From assembly GCA_052173415.1 (NCBI GenBank), contig JBQMYQ010000027.1, forward strand, positions 1 to 23,587: a stretch of DNA of 23,587 bases. The letters are read 5' to 3'. Made by a program: the position numbers and the translations under genes. Below, piece by piece: positions 6,635 through 15,380 of the stretch. Below the pieces are notes generated by a model. It was not told where the DNA came from. It ran no database searches and saw only the letters and a list, made by a program, of their open reading frames with translations. How positions within the stretch are numbered: position 1 is the first letter of the stretch; each line of letters begins with the position of its first letter. The DNA comes from Wolinella sp052173415. GTDB taxonomy: Bacteria; Campylobacterota; Campylobacteria; Campylobacterales; Helicobacteraceae.

Positions 6635-7864
6635 TTAGAAAGAGTAGGCTACAGTTCCTTTGATAGAGCTCCAGCTCTCACTCTTGGCATCATTCTTGAT
6701 GTCTGTATAGACGACACCTGCTTCAAGATTTTTGAGGATCTCATAGCCTGCGCTGACGTTGAGCTCTTTCTCTTTAATCTTAACCGTTTCTTCATCTTTT
6801 TTATCTTTGTAATCAGTCATCCCATAGACCGCACCAAGAGAGATGCCCTCATACTCATAGCCAAGAGAGAAGTAGAGAGTCTTTGCATCAGCCTTATAAA
6901 TCTTATCACCTTCTTCGAAAGGATTTGATTTCGCACCAGTCCCGTTGAGGCCATTCGCACCACTGTCTTTACCTGCCATGATATAACCTACTCCAAGGCT
7001 CGCTCCGCTAAACTCAAAGCCTTGCTCGATATGCATTACAGAGCCATCTTTTATCTTAACCGCTTCATCATCTACTTTGACGATATTACCATCTTCATCT
7101 TTCATGAAATTCTTGCTTTCAGACTTAACCATGACATATTGCAACATAGTAGAAGATGCCATACCCTCGCCTAGCTTTACGTCAATCATAGCTTTGATAC
7201 CAGGAGCAGTAATTTTATCTGTTTTGTGGTAGTAGTAAGGGTTCAAAGTAACCATATCCATAAGAGAATATTTCACATCAAGGACATACATACCCTTGCT
7301 CTTGCCTTTATCATCACCGTTAATAAGTTTGAAATCTGCGATAGCATCTTCTTGTGCTTTTGCACGGCGACTAGCCCATGCGACTTTGACCTCAAGCTCA
7401 TCCATAGGCTTGATACTCGCTACTGCAGCTTCGATATATTTTGAGAGCCACTCAAAGCCTGCAGCCTTTTGTCTACCGATGACCACAGAGCCCATGCCCT
7501 CATGCGCGACCTTCAAAAACGCTCTATTGAAAATTGAATTTTGTCCAAACTCTCCCTTATATCCACCCTCTCCTTTATCATCTACAGAACTATCAATCTT
7601 TTGAGCACCAAAAGCAGACAATCCTACACTCACTCCATAAAGAGGTGCAGACTCATAGCCGATCTCTGCAAAAGCGTTAACAAAGCCAGACTTCTTGTCC
7701 TTCTTGTCTTCCTCTATTTCCTTCAACTCCTTTGTTACTCCAAATACACCGATTTGTCCATAGGTTTTGCCATTTTTGAATGACTCTGCCAAAGCATCAT
7801 CCGCCATTGCTAGAGAGCTACTCAACGCCAATGCGACTACCGCACTAATTCCGATGTTTTTCAT
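6635..7864 (-). CDS. Outer-membrane porin, Opr/OprD-like
   Basis: The 409-residue protein has a clear signal peptide (MKNIGISAVVALALSSSLAMA, cleaved before DDA). It consists of alternating amphipathic strands and ends in a terminal phenylalanine (VAYSF), the outer-membrane insertion signal. Lysine- and aspartate-rich segments between strands look like loops. Length and pattern fit the Opr-family porins of Campylobacterota, which let small solutes cross the outer membrane; the substrate is unknown. ATG 7864 has AAGGTGGA upstream. It is flanked by its own promoter and terminator, so it is monocistronic. The family name is an inference from architecture, as the primary sequence of these porins varies greatly. 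Confidence 0.78.
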   Translation of the reverse strand: MKNIGISAVVALALSSSLAMADDALAESFKNGKTYGQIGVFGVTKELKEIEEDKKDKKSGFVNAFAEIGYESAPLYGVSVGLSAFGAQKIDSSVDDKGEGGYKGEFGQNSIFNRAFLKVAHEGMGSVVIGRQKAAGFEWLSKYIEAAVASIKPMDELEVKVAWASRRAKAQEDAIADFKLINGDDKGKSKGMYVLDVKYSLMDMVTLNPYYYHKTDKITAPGIKAMIDVKLGEGMASSTMLQYVMVKSESKNFMKDEDGNIVKVDDEAVKIKDGSVMHIEQGFEFSGASLGVGYIMAGKDSGANGLNGTGAKSNPFEEGDKIYKADAKTLYFSLGYEYEGISLGAVYGMTDYKDKKDEETVKIKEKELNVSAGYEILKNLEAGVVYTDIKNDAKSESWSSIKGTVAYSF

Positions 7865-7900
7865 GATTCCACCTTTTTGATTTGATTGTAAACAAGTGCT

Positions 7901-7906
7901 ATTATA
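7901..7906 (-). promoter_or_regulatory. -10 element of the porin promoter
   Basis: TATAAT on the minus strand, about 37 bases before the porin ATG, in AT-rich DNA with no clear -35. That is usual for housekeeping promoters in Helicobacter and Campylobacter, where periodic AT tracts replace the -35. The predicted start of transcription is near 7894. Confidence 0.6.
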
Positions 7907-7943
7907 TTTCCCAAATATAAAACGTAGATTAAAAAACGAGGAT

Positions 7944-8885
7944 TCACTGTTTTGGAAAGGCAGTTTCTTCGGCTTTTTTCAAAATTTCCCGCGCTCCGCG
8001 TGCGATCATTCGCTCGGCGAGCTCCCTTGCGAGCTTGAGGAAGTCCCCACTGTGTGCGCTTGAACGCTCGTGTAGCATTTCGCTCCCATCAGGCAGCCCG
8101 ATCACCACCTCAAGATGGAGCGTCTCTCCCTCCAAAGTGGCATGCGCACCGATAGGCACTTGACATCCGCCCTCTAGGATTCTCACAAATTCGCGCTCCG
8201 CACCCGTCTCGATTCTTGCACGCTCACTGTCCAAAATCTTACTCAGCCGCTCCGCCTCGCTCCCATTTTTACACTCGATTCCTAGAGCCGCCTGCCCCAT
8301 CGCGGGAATCATGAGCGAGGAATCGATAGGAATCACATACTTCACATCGCCCCAGAGATTAAGTCGATTTACCCCAGCAGTCGCGAGAATAATCGCATGA
8401 AAATCGCCCGCTTTTAGTCGCTTGATACGCGTCTGGACATTCCCGCGCAAGCTCTCCGTGTCCAAATCCGGGCGCAGTGCCTTAATCTGCATAGAGCGGC
8501 GCAGCGAGGTCGTCCCCACTTTCGCACCAAGAGGGAGCGATTCCAAAGAGGTGTATCGCTCACTCAAAAAGCAATCGCGCACGTCCTCGCGCTCAGTAAT
8601 CGCCGAAAGCGTAAGGGAATCAGGAAGCTCAACAGGGACATCTTTGAGCGAATGCACAGCCAAATCGATCTCGCCTCGCAACATCAGCTCCTCAAGCTCT
8701 TTGGTGAAAAGCCCCTTGCCGCCGATCTTTGCAAGCGGAACGTCCAAAATCTTATCGCCCTTTGTTTTGACGATCTTTAGCTTCACTTCCAGCCCTTTGT
8801 GCGCGCGCTCTAGGGCATTTTTCACATATTCTGCCTGCCACAAAGCCAGCACGCTCCCGCGCGTCCCTATGATGAGTTTGCTCAT
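7944..8885 (-). CDS. hemC: Hydroxymethylbilane synthase (porphobilinogen deaminase)
   Basis: HemC joins four porphobilinogen molecules into hydroxymethylbilane in heme synthesis, in the cytoplasm. The 313-residue length is normal. Family motifs are visible: IGTRGSVLALWQA at the start, HSLKDVP with catalytic D82, GTTSLRRSMQI, SLRGNVQTR, and EGGCQVPIGAHA with C241, which carries the dipyrromethane cofactor. The ATG overlaps the end of the FxsA-like gene (ATGA), and GGGGAAG lies upstream. It is the last gene of an operon that also holds hemA, so two steps of the same pathway are co-transcribed. Confidence 0.97.
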   Translation of the reverse strand: MSKLIIGTRGSVLALWQAEYVKNALERAHKGLEVKLKIVKTKGDKILDVPLAKIGGKGLFTKELEELMLRGEIDLAVHSLKDVPVELPDSLTLSAITEREDVRDCFLSERYTSLESLPLGAKVGTTSLRRSMQIKALRPDLDTESLRGNVQTRIKRLKAGDFHAIILATAGVNRLNLWGDVKYVIPIDSSLMIPAMGQAALGIECKNGSEAERLSKILDSERARIETGAEREFVRILEGGCQVPIGAHATLEGETLHLEVVIGLPDGSEMLHERSSAHSGDFLKLARELAERMIARGAREILKKAEETAFPKQ

Positions 8886-9334
8886 TTTGCTTCCCCTTTT
8901 TCGCTAGTTTCAATCACTTCCACATCGATAATCTCGCCCTTAATGTGCTCTTGTGTGTCCATATATTCTCCCGTGCGCATGTTTGTAAAGCCTCTAGGAT
9001 TCCTGCATTTACTTACCTGCGTAAATAATGTGCCAAAGATACCCATCTGGACGAGCGATCCGATAATATCACTCAGGATTCCCGGCAGGATTAGCAAAAA
9101 TGCTCCTAAAACGCGCAAGATATTCATGCCGATAAATTCGCCGCTGCTAAGCCGCCCTACACGCAATGCCTCAATTGTCTCGCCTAGGTAGTAGCGGAAA
9201 TTAAGCAAGATTCCCATGCCGATGAGAGCACTCAAAATAATCTCGAGAAAAAGCCCGATTCCCCCGATGGCTTCACCTACAGATAGTGTGCAAAGCACTT
9301 CAAAAAAGAGATAAAACAGTAACAGCCAGCGCAT
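8882..9334 (-). CDS. fxsA: FxsA-family membrane protein
   Basis: The 150-residue protein has an N-terminal helix (LLLFYLFFEVLCTLSV), a second (GLFLEIILSALIGMGILL) and a third block (RVLGAFLLILPGILSDIIGSLVQM). The LLILPGxLSDIIG motif is diagnostic of the FxsA family, first named for relief of F-exclusion of phage T7 in E. coli. Its normal cell role is unclear. A polar tail ends in acidic residues (EIIDVEVIETSEKGE), also usual for the family. It overlaps proS upstream by one base and hemC downstream by four bases, so it is translationally coupled on both sides. Confidence 0.85.
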   Translation of the reverse strand: MRWLLLFYLFFEVLCTLSVGEAIGGIGLFLEIILSALIGMGILLNFRYYLGETIEALRVGRLSSGEFIGMNILRVLGAFLLILPGILSDIIGSLVQMGIFGTLFTQVSKCRNPRGFTNMRTGEYMDTQEHIKGEIIDVEVIETSEKGEAK

Positions 9335-11049
9335 TATTGCTCTTTTAAAATATGCGCGAGAACACTCTCTAAAGGGAGTGCGATTCGCCTTAAGCCTTTT
9401 CGCTCCAAAAGCTCCACCTCGCCCTGCTCTAGGCTCTTGCCGACAATCAATGCGCGCGGGATTCCAAGGAGCTCAAAATCCGCCATTTTTGCGCCATATC
9501 GCTCATCTCGATCATCCAGTAGCACCTCGATTCCCCGATTTTTTAGCTCTTCATAAAGATGCAGTGCGCACTCTTGTTGCGCGCTATCTTTTGTGTTAGA
9601 GATGATGATCTCTAGGGCAAAGGGAGCGGTTGAGTGCGTCCATATACAACCGCGCTCATCATGGTGCTGCTCAATTAGTGCCGCTAAAAGCCGCGAAACA
9701 CCAATCCCATAGCAGCCCATGACAAAGGGCGCACTTTTGCCATTATTCTGCAAAAAAGTTGCGCCTAAAGGCTTAGAATAGCGCGTCCCCAGCTGGAAAA
9801 TGTGCCCCACTTCGATGCCCTTTTTAAAGCTCAGATTCCCGCCGCATTTAGGGCAGGAATCGCCCTCCTTCACCTCAATAATGTCCTTATAGATAAGCCC
9901 TTCAAACTCGGCTAAATTCACGCCAACAAAATGATAATCCCGCTCATTCGCACCTGCGATGAGCCCTTGCGCCTCAAAAAGCTCGGCATCAAAGATGATA
10001 TGTTCCGCACTTGTGAGATTCCTAAGTGCGTAGGGTCCTATGTAGCCGGGCTCTAGCCCAATAGCACGCAGCTCCTCCTCGCTCATATCACACAGCTCAT
10101 TTGCACCAATGGCATTGCACGCCTTGACCTCCTGCAAGCTGTCGCACCCGTGCATAAAAAAGAACGCAATCTCCGCCCTGCCCCCATCAAAGAGAGCCTT
10201 TTTAGCGACTGCCTTAAGCGTATAGTAGGAATCGACCTTGAAAAACTCCGCAAGAGCCTCGATAGTGCGCACGTTAGGAGTCTTAAACTTCGCAAAATTC
10301 GCCTCGGGAATCGGGGAATCGCTCTGTTTTTTTGCACGCCGCGCGGCCTCGATATTCGCGGCATATTCGCAGGAATCGCACACCGCAATGCTATCCTCGC
10401 CACTGTTTGCGAGCACCATAAACTCCTTGCTCCCGCTCCCACCAATCGCCCCGCTATCCGCCTCCACCGCGCGGAACAAAAGCCCAAGGCGCGTAAAAAT
10501 CTTGCGATAGGTCGCCTCCATGAGATTAAATTCGCGCACCAAATCCGCCTCATCGGCATGGAAGCTGTATCCGTCCTTCATCACGAATTCGCGAGCGCGC
10601 AAGAGCCCAAATCTCGGACGTATCTCATCGCGGAATTTCAGATGAATTTGATAGATATGGATAGGCAGCTGCTTGTAGCTTTTCACAAAGCCCTTAATCA
10701 TCTCCACCGCCGCCTCTTCGTGCGTGGGTCCAAGCACAAAATCGCTCTCTTTGCGATCCTTGAAACGCAAAAGCTCCTTGCCATATTTCTCAAACCGCCC
10801 CGATTCCCGCCATAATTCAGCAGGCGTAACAAACCCGAGCCGCACCTCCTGCGCGCCGCTTGCGTCCATCTCCTCTTTGATAATGGCTTGAATTTTATCA
10901 AGCACGCGCTTGCCTAGGGGCAAAAAGCTGTAGATTCCGCTACCTATTTGCTGGATAAATCCCCCGCGGATTAGGTATTCATGGCTCTTTAACGTCGTGT
11001 CTTTTGGGACTTCTTTGAGCGTGGGGGCAAAAAATTGTGAGAATCGCAT
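9334..11049 (-). CDS. proS: Prolyl-tRNA synthetase, bacterial type with editing domain
   Basis: ProS charges tRNA-Pro with proline. The 571-residue length fits the long bacterial form with an editing insertion between motifs 2 and 3. Visible class II features are the N-terminal block (HEYLIRGGFIQQIGSGIYSFLPLG), LGPTHEE (106-112), FRDEIRPRFGLLRAREFVMKD cut by motif 2, and motif 3 GCYGIGVSRLLAALIEQ. A C-terminal anticodon-binding domain follows (ALEIIISNTKD onward). It shares one base with hemA (TAATG arrangement) and one with the FxsA-like gene. Long open frames on the opposite strand are codon-usage shadows. Confidence 0.97.
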   Translation of the reverse strand: MRFSQFFAPTLKEVPKDTTLKSHEYLIRGGFIQQIGSGIYSFLPLGKRVLDKIQAIIKEEMDASGAQEVRLGFVTPAELWRESGRFEKYGKELLRFKDRKESDFVLGPTHEEAAVEMIKGFVKSYKQLPIHIYQIHLKFRDEIRPRFGLLRAREFVMKDGYSFHADEADLVREFNLMEATYRKIFTRLGLLFRAVEADSGAIGGSGSKEFMVLANSGEDSIAVCDSCEYAANIEAARRAKKQSDSPIPEANFAKFKTPNVRTIEALAEFFKVDSYYTLKAVAKKALFDGGRAEIAFFFMHGCDSLQEVKACNAIGANELCDMSEEELRAIGLEPGYIGPYALRNLTSAEHIIFDAELFEAQGLIAGANERDYHFVGVNLAEFEGLIYKDIIEVKEGDSCPKCGGNLSFKKGIEVGHIFQLGTRYSKPLGATFLQNNGKSAPFVMGCYGIGVSRLLAALIEQHHDERGCIWTHSTAPFALEIIISNTKDSAQQECALHLYEELKNRGIEVLLDDRDERYGAKMADFELLGIPRALIVGKSLEQGEVELLERKGLRRIALPLESVLAHILKEQ

Positions 11050-12359
11050 TATTCCTCTTTCATTTTGGGGGTAGTGTCATATTCACAGCGGTAGCGATCG
11101 AGCATCATTTTTCTCTCATTCTCGATTCCAAAAAGGAGCTTCACCGCCTCCACGACGGTATCGGCTTTGGGCTCTTCAGAGATCTCTTTCAGTCGCACGG
11201 TAGGATGGTGCAAGAATGTATTAAACGCACTGTGAAGAATCTTCTCCACGCTCTTCTCGCACTCTTTGGGTAAAAAGCCCTTATTTAGGGCGCGATTTAG
11301 CTCTTTTAGCGCCGATTCCCGTGCCTGCTCTCGCATAGCTTTAATAATCGGATCGACTGAAAGCGATTGAAGCCATTTGAAAAACTCCTGCGTAAATTGC
11401 CCAATAATCCCATAGGCGCGCTTTGCCTGCTCCTCGCGCAAGGAGATATTTTTATTGACAATATCTTGTAAATCATCAACGGCGTAGATGCTAACCATCT
11501 CATTTTCAAGCGACTCAATATCGCGAGGCACCGCCAAATCAAACCAATAACGCTTAAAATTCTTCGGCACGACCATGTCTTTGGTAATCACCGTGTGGGG
11601 CGCACCCGTCGCACTAAAAAGGAGCTTATGACAATTAATAAGCTCTCCCAAACGCGAGAATCCCTCGACACTCACGCTCCCACCAAACTCTTTGGCAAAC
11701 TCCTCTGCTTTGTTTTTATCGCGATTAACTAAAATCACGTTGCAACCTAGGTTATTCAGGTGTTTAATCGCCAGCTGCCCCATCTCGCCAAGCCCCACGA
11801 CCACCGCTGTATCGCCTCCCAAATCGCCTAAAATCTCTTTAGCTTTTGAGACGGAAGCAGAGGCAACAGAGACGGGATTTTTGGAAATTTCCGTGCAGTT
11901 CCGCACGCTCGCGGCACAGCGGAAAGCAAAGTGCATAGCGCGCGAGAGCTTTTGCGAACAATATCCATGATCGTATGCGAATTTAAACGCGCTTTTAAGC
12001 TGCCCGGCAATCTGCGTCTCACCGATGACTAGGCTATCTAGGCTGCTTGCAACACAGAAAAGGTGATGAATCGCCCCGCTATCTTCGTAAAAATCCGCGC
12101 GCTCAAAAAGCTCCTCTCTGGGAATCTTCGTATGCTCTGCGAGCTTTTCAAGCAGAAAATCACTCGCTTTTTGCTTCTCTTGGACATTTAAGATAAATTC
12201 CACACGGTTACATGTGGAAAGGACGATTCCCTCATTGATGAACTTATTAATCAGCAATTCATGCAGTAAATCATCGCTACGTTTGGAACCAAAAGCAAGC
12301 CGCTCGCGCGTCGCCAAATCGGTATTCTTATGAGAATAGCTAACAATCAAGTAATACAT
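11049..12359 (-). CDS. hemA: Glutamyl-tRNA reductase
   Basis: HemA reduces glutamyl-tRNA to glutamate-1-semialdehyde with NADPH, the first committed step of C5-pathway heme synthesis. The 436-residue length is normal. Visible features are catalytic C50 in LSTCNRVEF, the substrate block SLVIGETQIAGQLK, the nucleotide-binding motif VVGLGEMGQLAI and a dimerisation helix region at the end. ATG 12359 lies two bases after the polyprenyl synthase stop, so the two are in one operon. With hemC four genes downstream in transcription order, this operon carries two early tetrapyrrole genes. Confidence 0.97.
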   Translation of the reverse strand: MYYLIVSYSHKNTDLATRERLAFGSKRSDDLLHELLINKFINEGIVLSTCNRVEFILNVQEKQKASDFLLEKLAEHTKIPREELFERADFYEDSGAIHHLFCVASSLDSLVIGETQIAGQLKSAFKFAYDHGYCSQKLSRAMHFAFRCAASVRNCTEISKNPVSVASASVSKAKEILGDLGGDTAVVVGLGEMGQLAIKHLNNLGCNVILVNRDKNKAEEFAKEFGGSVSVEGFSRLGELINCHKLLFSATGAPHTVITKDMVVPKNFKRYWFDLAVPRDIESLENEMVSIYAVDDLQDIVNKNISLREEQAKRAYGIIGQFTQEFFKWLQSLSVDPIIKAMREQARESALKELNRALNKGFLPKECEKSVEKILHSAFNTFLHHPTVRLKEISEEPKADTVVEAVKLLFGIENERKMMLDRYRCEYDTTPKMKEE

Positions 12360-12361
12360 GG

Positions 12362-13264
12362 CTAAAAATCCCTCTCAATCATCTCGCGCACAATCACGCC
12401 CAGCCGCTCGTTCCCCTGCACCTGCGCCAACGCCTCCTCGCCTAATGTTTTGGCGAGCGCATGGCTCTTCTCAATGCAGCGATGAAGCCTCATCTGCTCT
12501 TTAATCCATGCGCGCTCTGTTTCCTCAAGCTCCCTGCCAAAGCACATCTCAAGGCGCGCGCGCTCCGATTTCCCCAAACAATGGTAAAGATAAATGTAAG
12601 GAAGCGTCGTTTTCCCTTCGGCAAAATCATGGAGTGCAGGCTTGCCTAATGTGTGGGAATCCTGCGTAATATCCAAAATATCATCGATAATCTGAAAGGC
12701 TAGCCCCAAATTGCGCCCATAAAGTGCAAAAGGCTCGCTCGCCACCCCCGCTAATATCGCCGCACTCTCCGCACTCGCCTCGATAAGTGAAGAGGTCTTA
12801 TCAGTAATCATCTCTAGATAGCGCGATTCCTCCGTATTAAAGAAAGAAGAGAGCTCCACATCAAGAAGCTCCCCGCAAGAGAGCCGCACCACCGCGCGCG
12901 AAATGCTTTTTGCCACCGCCATGGGGAGCGAAGTGAGCTCAAAAAAGGCTTTTGAGTAAAAAATATCGCCGAGCATGATGGCATTTTTATTGCCAAAGGT
13001 CGCATTGAGCGAAGGATTCCCGCGCCGCATGGAAGATTCATCTATCACATCATCATGGAGCAGCGAAGCACTCTGAATAAGCTCCACCACGGCACAGAGG
13101 CTGATACTCGCCTCGCTATCCCCTGCGATGTTTAAGATGAGCTTACTGCGCAACATCTTCCCCTGCGTGAGATTCCTAGACATCGCAAGTGCCTGCGCGC
13201 TAGGCAACTGCGAAAGCCACTCATCAATCCGCTCCTTAATACGCTCCAAAGCCGACACTGCCAA
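12362..13264 (-). CDS. ispB: Polyprenyl diphosphate synthase (octaprenyl type)
   Basis: This 300-residue trans-prenyltransferase extends farnesyl diphosphate to the long chain used for menaquinone. The first Asp-rich motif is LLHDDVIDES (D71, D72, D75) followed by RRGNPSLN. The second is IIDDILDIT (D194, D195, D198). The residue five before the first motif is small, which fits long-chain products, but the exact length cannot be read. The start is TTG 13264 with AAGGAAA upstream; GTG 13258 is an alternative. The gene overlaps the preceding secreted-protein gene by 29 bp. Position corresponds to HP0240 of H. pylori. Confidence 0.92.
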   Translation of the reverse strand: MAVSALERIKERIDEWLSQLPSAQALAMSRNLTQGKMLRSKLILNIAGDSEASISLCAVVELIQSASLLHDDVIDESSMRRGNPSLNATFGNKNAIMLGDIFYSKAFFELTSLPMAVAKSISRAVVRLSCGELLDVELSSFFNTEESRYLEMITDKTSSLIEASAESAAILAGVASEPFALYGRNLGLAFQIIDDILDITQDSHTLGKPALHDFAEGKTTLPYIYLYHCLGKSERARLEMCFGRELEETERAWIKEQMRLHRCIEKSHALAKTLGEEALAQVQGNERLGVIVREMIERDF

Positions 13265-13685
13265 CCTTTCCTTGGGAATCTAGTGTAAAATCTTTCCCTC
13301 CGTCGTGGATATAGAATTTTATCGTAGCCGCTTTTACATCGCGACTAAAATCCTTAAAAACGAGCCAAAGATAGGGAAATGAGAGCACTTTTGGTTCGGG
13401 TGCAAAGAGCGGGAGCTTGAAAGTGGAGCGTTGGAAATCGCGATAAAGGATAAACTGATGGACAAATCCGTCATATTTTAGATGCATGACCAACCCTTCG
13501 TTTTTATAAAGTGTCCAGCGGAAAAAGAGCTCCTTGATTTGCGCCTTTTGTTTGAAAGCCATTTTATACACTTCATCTTTTTTGAGCTCTAGCTCCCCCT
13601 TGTATTTCCAACTATCCGCATAAAGCGCACTAAAGGAGAGCAAAAAAAGCACACAAAATATAAGAATCTTCCTAGAATACCCCAT
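13236..13685 (-). CDS. Secreted protein of unknown function (HP0241-position)
   Basis: The 149-residue protein has a clear signal peptide (KILIFCVLFLLSFSALYA, cleaved before DSW). The mature part has alternating strands (FFRWTLYKNEGLVMHLKYDG and later FPYLWLVFKDF), suggesting a small beta-rich periplasmic protein. No catalytic motif or cysteine pair is visible after the signal. Its place between DUF2018 and the polyprenyl synthase matches HP0241 in H. pylori, by memory of gene order. The end overlaps the next gene by 29 bp, and only three bases separate it from DUF2018. Ribosome-site support for ATG 13685 is weak. Confidence 0.75.
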   Translation of the reverse strand: MGYSRKILIFCVLFLLSFSALYADSWKYKGELELKKDEVYKMAFKQKAQIKELFFRWTLYKNEGLVMHLKYDGFVHQFILYRDFQRSTFKLPLFAPEPKVLSFPYLWLVFKDFSRDVKAATIKFYIHDGGKDFTLDSQGKVGSVGFGAY

Positions 13686-13688
13686 GTT

Positions 13689-13955
13689 TCACTCGTTATT
13701 TGAGAGGATTCGCCCCGTGGATTCCAAAGCCAAAGAGCGCATTTTCTGCACAGAGTCCGCACCCAGCGCGTTTTTATGCGCTTGAAGCTTTGATTCCCAC
13801 AAAGGATCAAGCTCTTCAAGGAGCGATTCCATAAGGGTGAGCCGCTCCAAAAGATAGAGCAATTCCGCAGAAGTAAGGTGCGCGCTCGCGTGGAAAATCA
13901 CTTCCAGCCACTTCTCTTCTGGCGTCCCTTCAAAAATCTCATGCTCCAAATTCAA
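13689..13955 (-). CDS. DUF2018 protein (HP0242-like)
   Basis: The 88-residue, all-helical acidic protein matches HP0242 of H. pylori as I remember it: EIFEGTPEEKWLEVIFHAS at the start and ILSNNE at the end, compared with EIFEGNP...W...IIFHAS and ILSGNE. HP0242 forms an intertwined, knotted dimer; its role is unknown. The family is restricted to Campylobacterota, so this gene is a strong taxonomic marker. The start is TTG 13955 with AAGGA about six bases upstream. It heads the operon that continues through hemC. A possible -10 (TAAAAT, 13979-13974) lies just upstream, over the stop of the pentapeptide remnant. Confidence 0.9.
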   Translation of the reverse strand: MNLEHEIFEGTPEEKWLEVIFHASAHLTSAELLYLLERLTLMESLLEELDPLWESKLQAHKNALGADSVQKMRSLALESTGRILSNNE

Positions 13956-13973
13956 AGCGATTCCTTTTATGAT

Positions 13974-13979
13974 ATTTTA
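13974..13979 (-). promoter_or_regulatory. Possible -10 for the DUF2018-hemC operon
   Basis: TAAAAT on the minus strand, about 18 bases before the TTG start of DUF2018. It is the only good -10-like hexamer close to the operon head, but the DNA here is AT-rich and the resulting leader would be very short. Confidence 0.3.
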
Positions 13980-14100
13980 CCTCTCGCTCAAATCCGCTTC
14001 ACTCAGTAAAGCCCCGCGCGCGTAGCCTGAAGCCTGCCCTTTTAGATTAGCTTCTTTTAGATTGCTACCGATGATAGCTCAATTTCGCGTCCAACTCGCT
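13977..14100 (-). pseudogene. Remnant of a pentapeptide-repeat gene
   Basis: On the minus strand the frame that ends at TAA 13979-13977 reads AIIGSNLKEANLKGQASGY, then ARGALLSEADLSER. The spacing of SNLKE, ANLKG and ADLSE fits pentapeptide repeats (A[N/D]LxX). Upstream, the same pattern continues in another frame (FSELDAKLSY), so at least one frameshift separates the pieces, and no start or ribosome site remains. It lies between the decayed hisD and DUF2018. It is a short remnant, so the original size and function cannot be told. Confidence 0.45.
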
Positions 14101-14107
14101 GAATCGC

Positions 14108-15380
14108 CTAAACTAAGCGCGCGAACACAGATTTTTTATGCGCATAGAGCCCCTCTGCCTGAGCAAGAGCTCGGCGCAATGCTTGCCTAACTCTTGGATT
14201 CCTGCGTGCGAGAATGAGAGGATCGAGCTCTTTTTTATAAAATTCTCGGTTGAGATAGGCGAATAAAAGCGCGCTGTCCCGCCTGTTGGGAGCGTGTGAT
14301 TTGAACCTGCGATGTAATCTCCGATAGGCTCTGGGGTATTTTTACCGAGAAATATCGCCCCTGCGTGGCAAATCAGAGGCAAAAGCGCGAAAGGATTCTT
14401 GCTTAAAATCTCCAAATGCTCCATGGCAATCTCATTCATAAGAGCCACCGCCTCTTGCATATCCTGCGCGAGGATAATTACCCCGCGTGTGTAGATGGAT
14501 TTAGAATAGATCTCCTTGCGCTCCAAAGCCTCTGCCACACGAGAATAAACCTCTAAGGCAAGCCTTTTGCTCGTCGTAACCAAAATCGAGCTCGCCATCT
14601 CATTATGCTCGGCTTGCGAGAGCAAATCAAGCGCGATGAGATCGACTTTCGCGCTATCATCAGCGAGAATCCCAATCTCGCTAGACCCCGCCACCATGTC
14701 GATATTCACCTGACCAAACACAAGCTTTTTCACCGTCGCGACATAGATATTCCCAAAACCAGTGATGACATCAACCCGCCTGATACTCTGCGTCCCATAC
14801 GCCATCACCGCAATCGTGCTCGCTCCACCCACCTTATACACCTCTTTGATTCCACACAGAGACAGGCGGCAGGCAGGAGCTCATTGGGCTCATTTGAGGG
14901 CATGGGTGTGCAAACCGCAATCTCCTTCACGCCGGCAACAAGCGCGGGAATCGCATTCATTAACAGCAAACTAGGATAGGCTGCTTTGCCCCCAGAAATA
15001 TAAAGCCTAGCGCGATCCATCGGGGTAACTTTCTGCCCCAAAATCACGCCATTATCCTCCAAAACAAGCCACGACTTCAGCTTTTGTCGCATAAAAAGCA
15101 AAATCCGATCATACGCGCGGTGGAGCGCATCACGCAGGGAATGATCCAATTTTTTGTAGGATTCCTCCATTAGCTCCGTGCTAGTTCGTAGCTGCGTGGA
15201 ATTTGCGGGAATCTAGCGATCAAACTTTGCCACATGCGCCAAAAGTGCCTCATCGTCCTGCTCTCGTATCTCTTTAATAAGCGATGAAACGCTAGGAATC
15301 ACCGAATCCATATCGACATTGCTACGCTGCAAAAGCTCCTCAAATTCCACTCTGAAATTTGGAGAACGCTGTGTAGTTGT
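14108..15380 (-). pseudogene. hisD: Histidinol dehydrogenase pseudogene
   Basis: HisD catalyses the last two steps of histidine synthesis. Homology runs over nearly the full length (about 424 codons), starting near FRVEFEELLQRSNVDMDS and ending YAHKKSV. Lesions visible on the minus strand: an in-frame TAG at 15215-15213 after VAKFDR; a two-base excess in the GTGT stretch at about 14859-14853, shifting between PAACL and CGIKEVYKVGG; and a frameshift near 14165, after which the true end (AQAEGLYAHKKSV) lies in the next frame and stops at 14108. No ATG opens the N-terminal frame. Conserved prolines are also lost (GPGN reads GFGN, AGPSE reads AGSSE, PGG reads SGG). Zinc-site segments (QAEHN, GSNHTLPT) remain recognisable. 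The organism probably does not make histidine through this copy. Confidence 0.92.

Noticed and set aside
10150..10815. Long plus-strand open frame opposite proS
   Set aside because: No ribosome site, composition typical of an antisense frame, and it lies wholly inside a well-supported proS; similar shadows lie opposite the ATPase, hemC and flgI.
14113..15170. Two separate intact genes in the hisD region
   Set aside because: The two open pieces are consecutive parts of one HisD separated by a two-base shift, and homology also continues beyond both ends of them.
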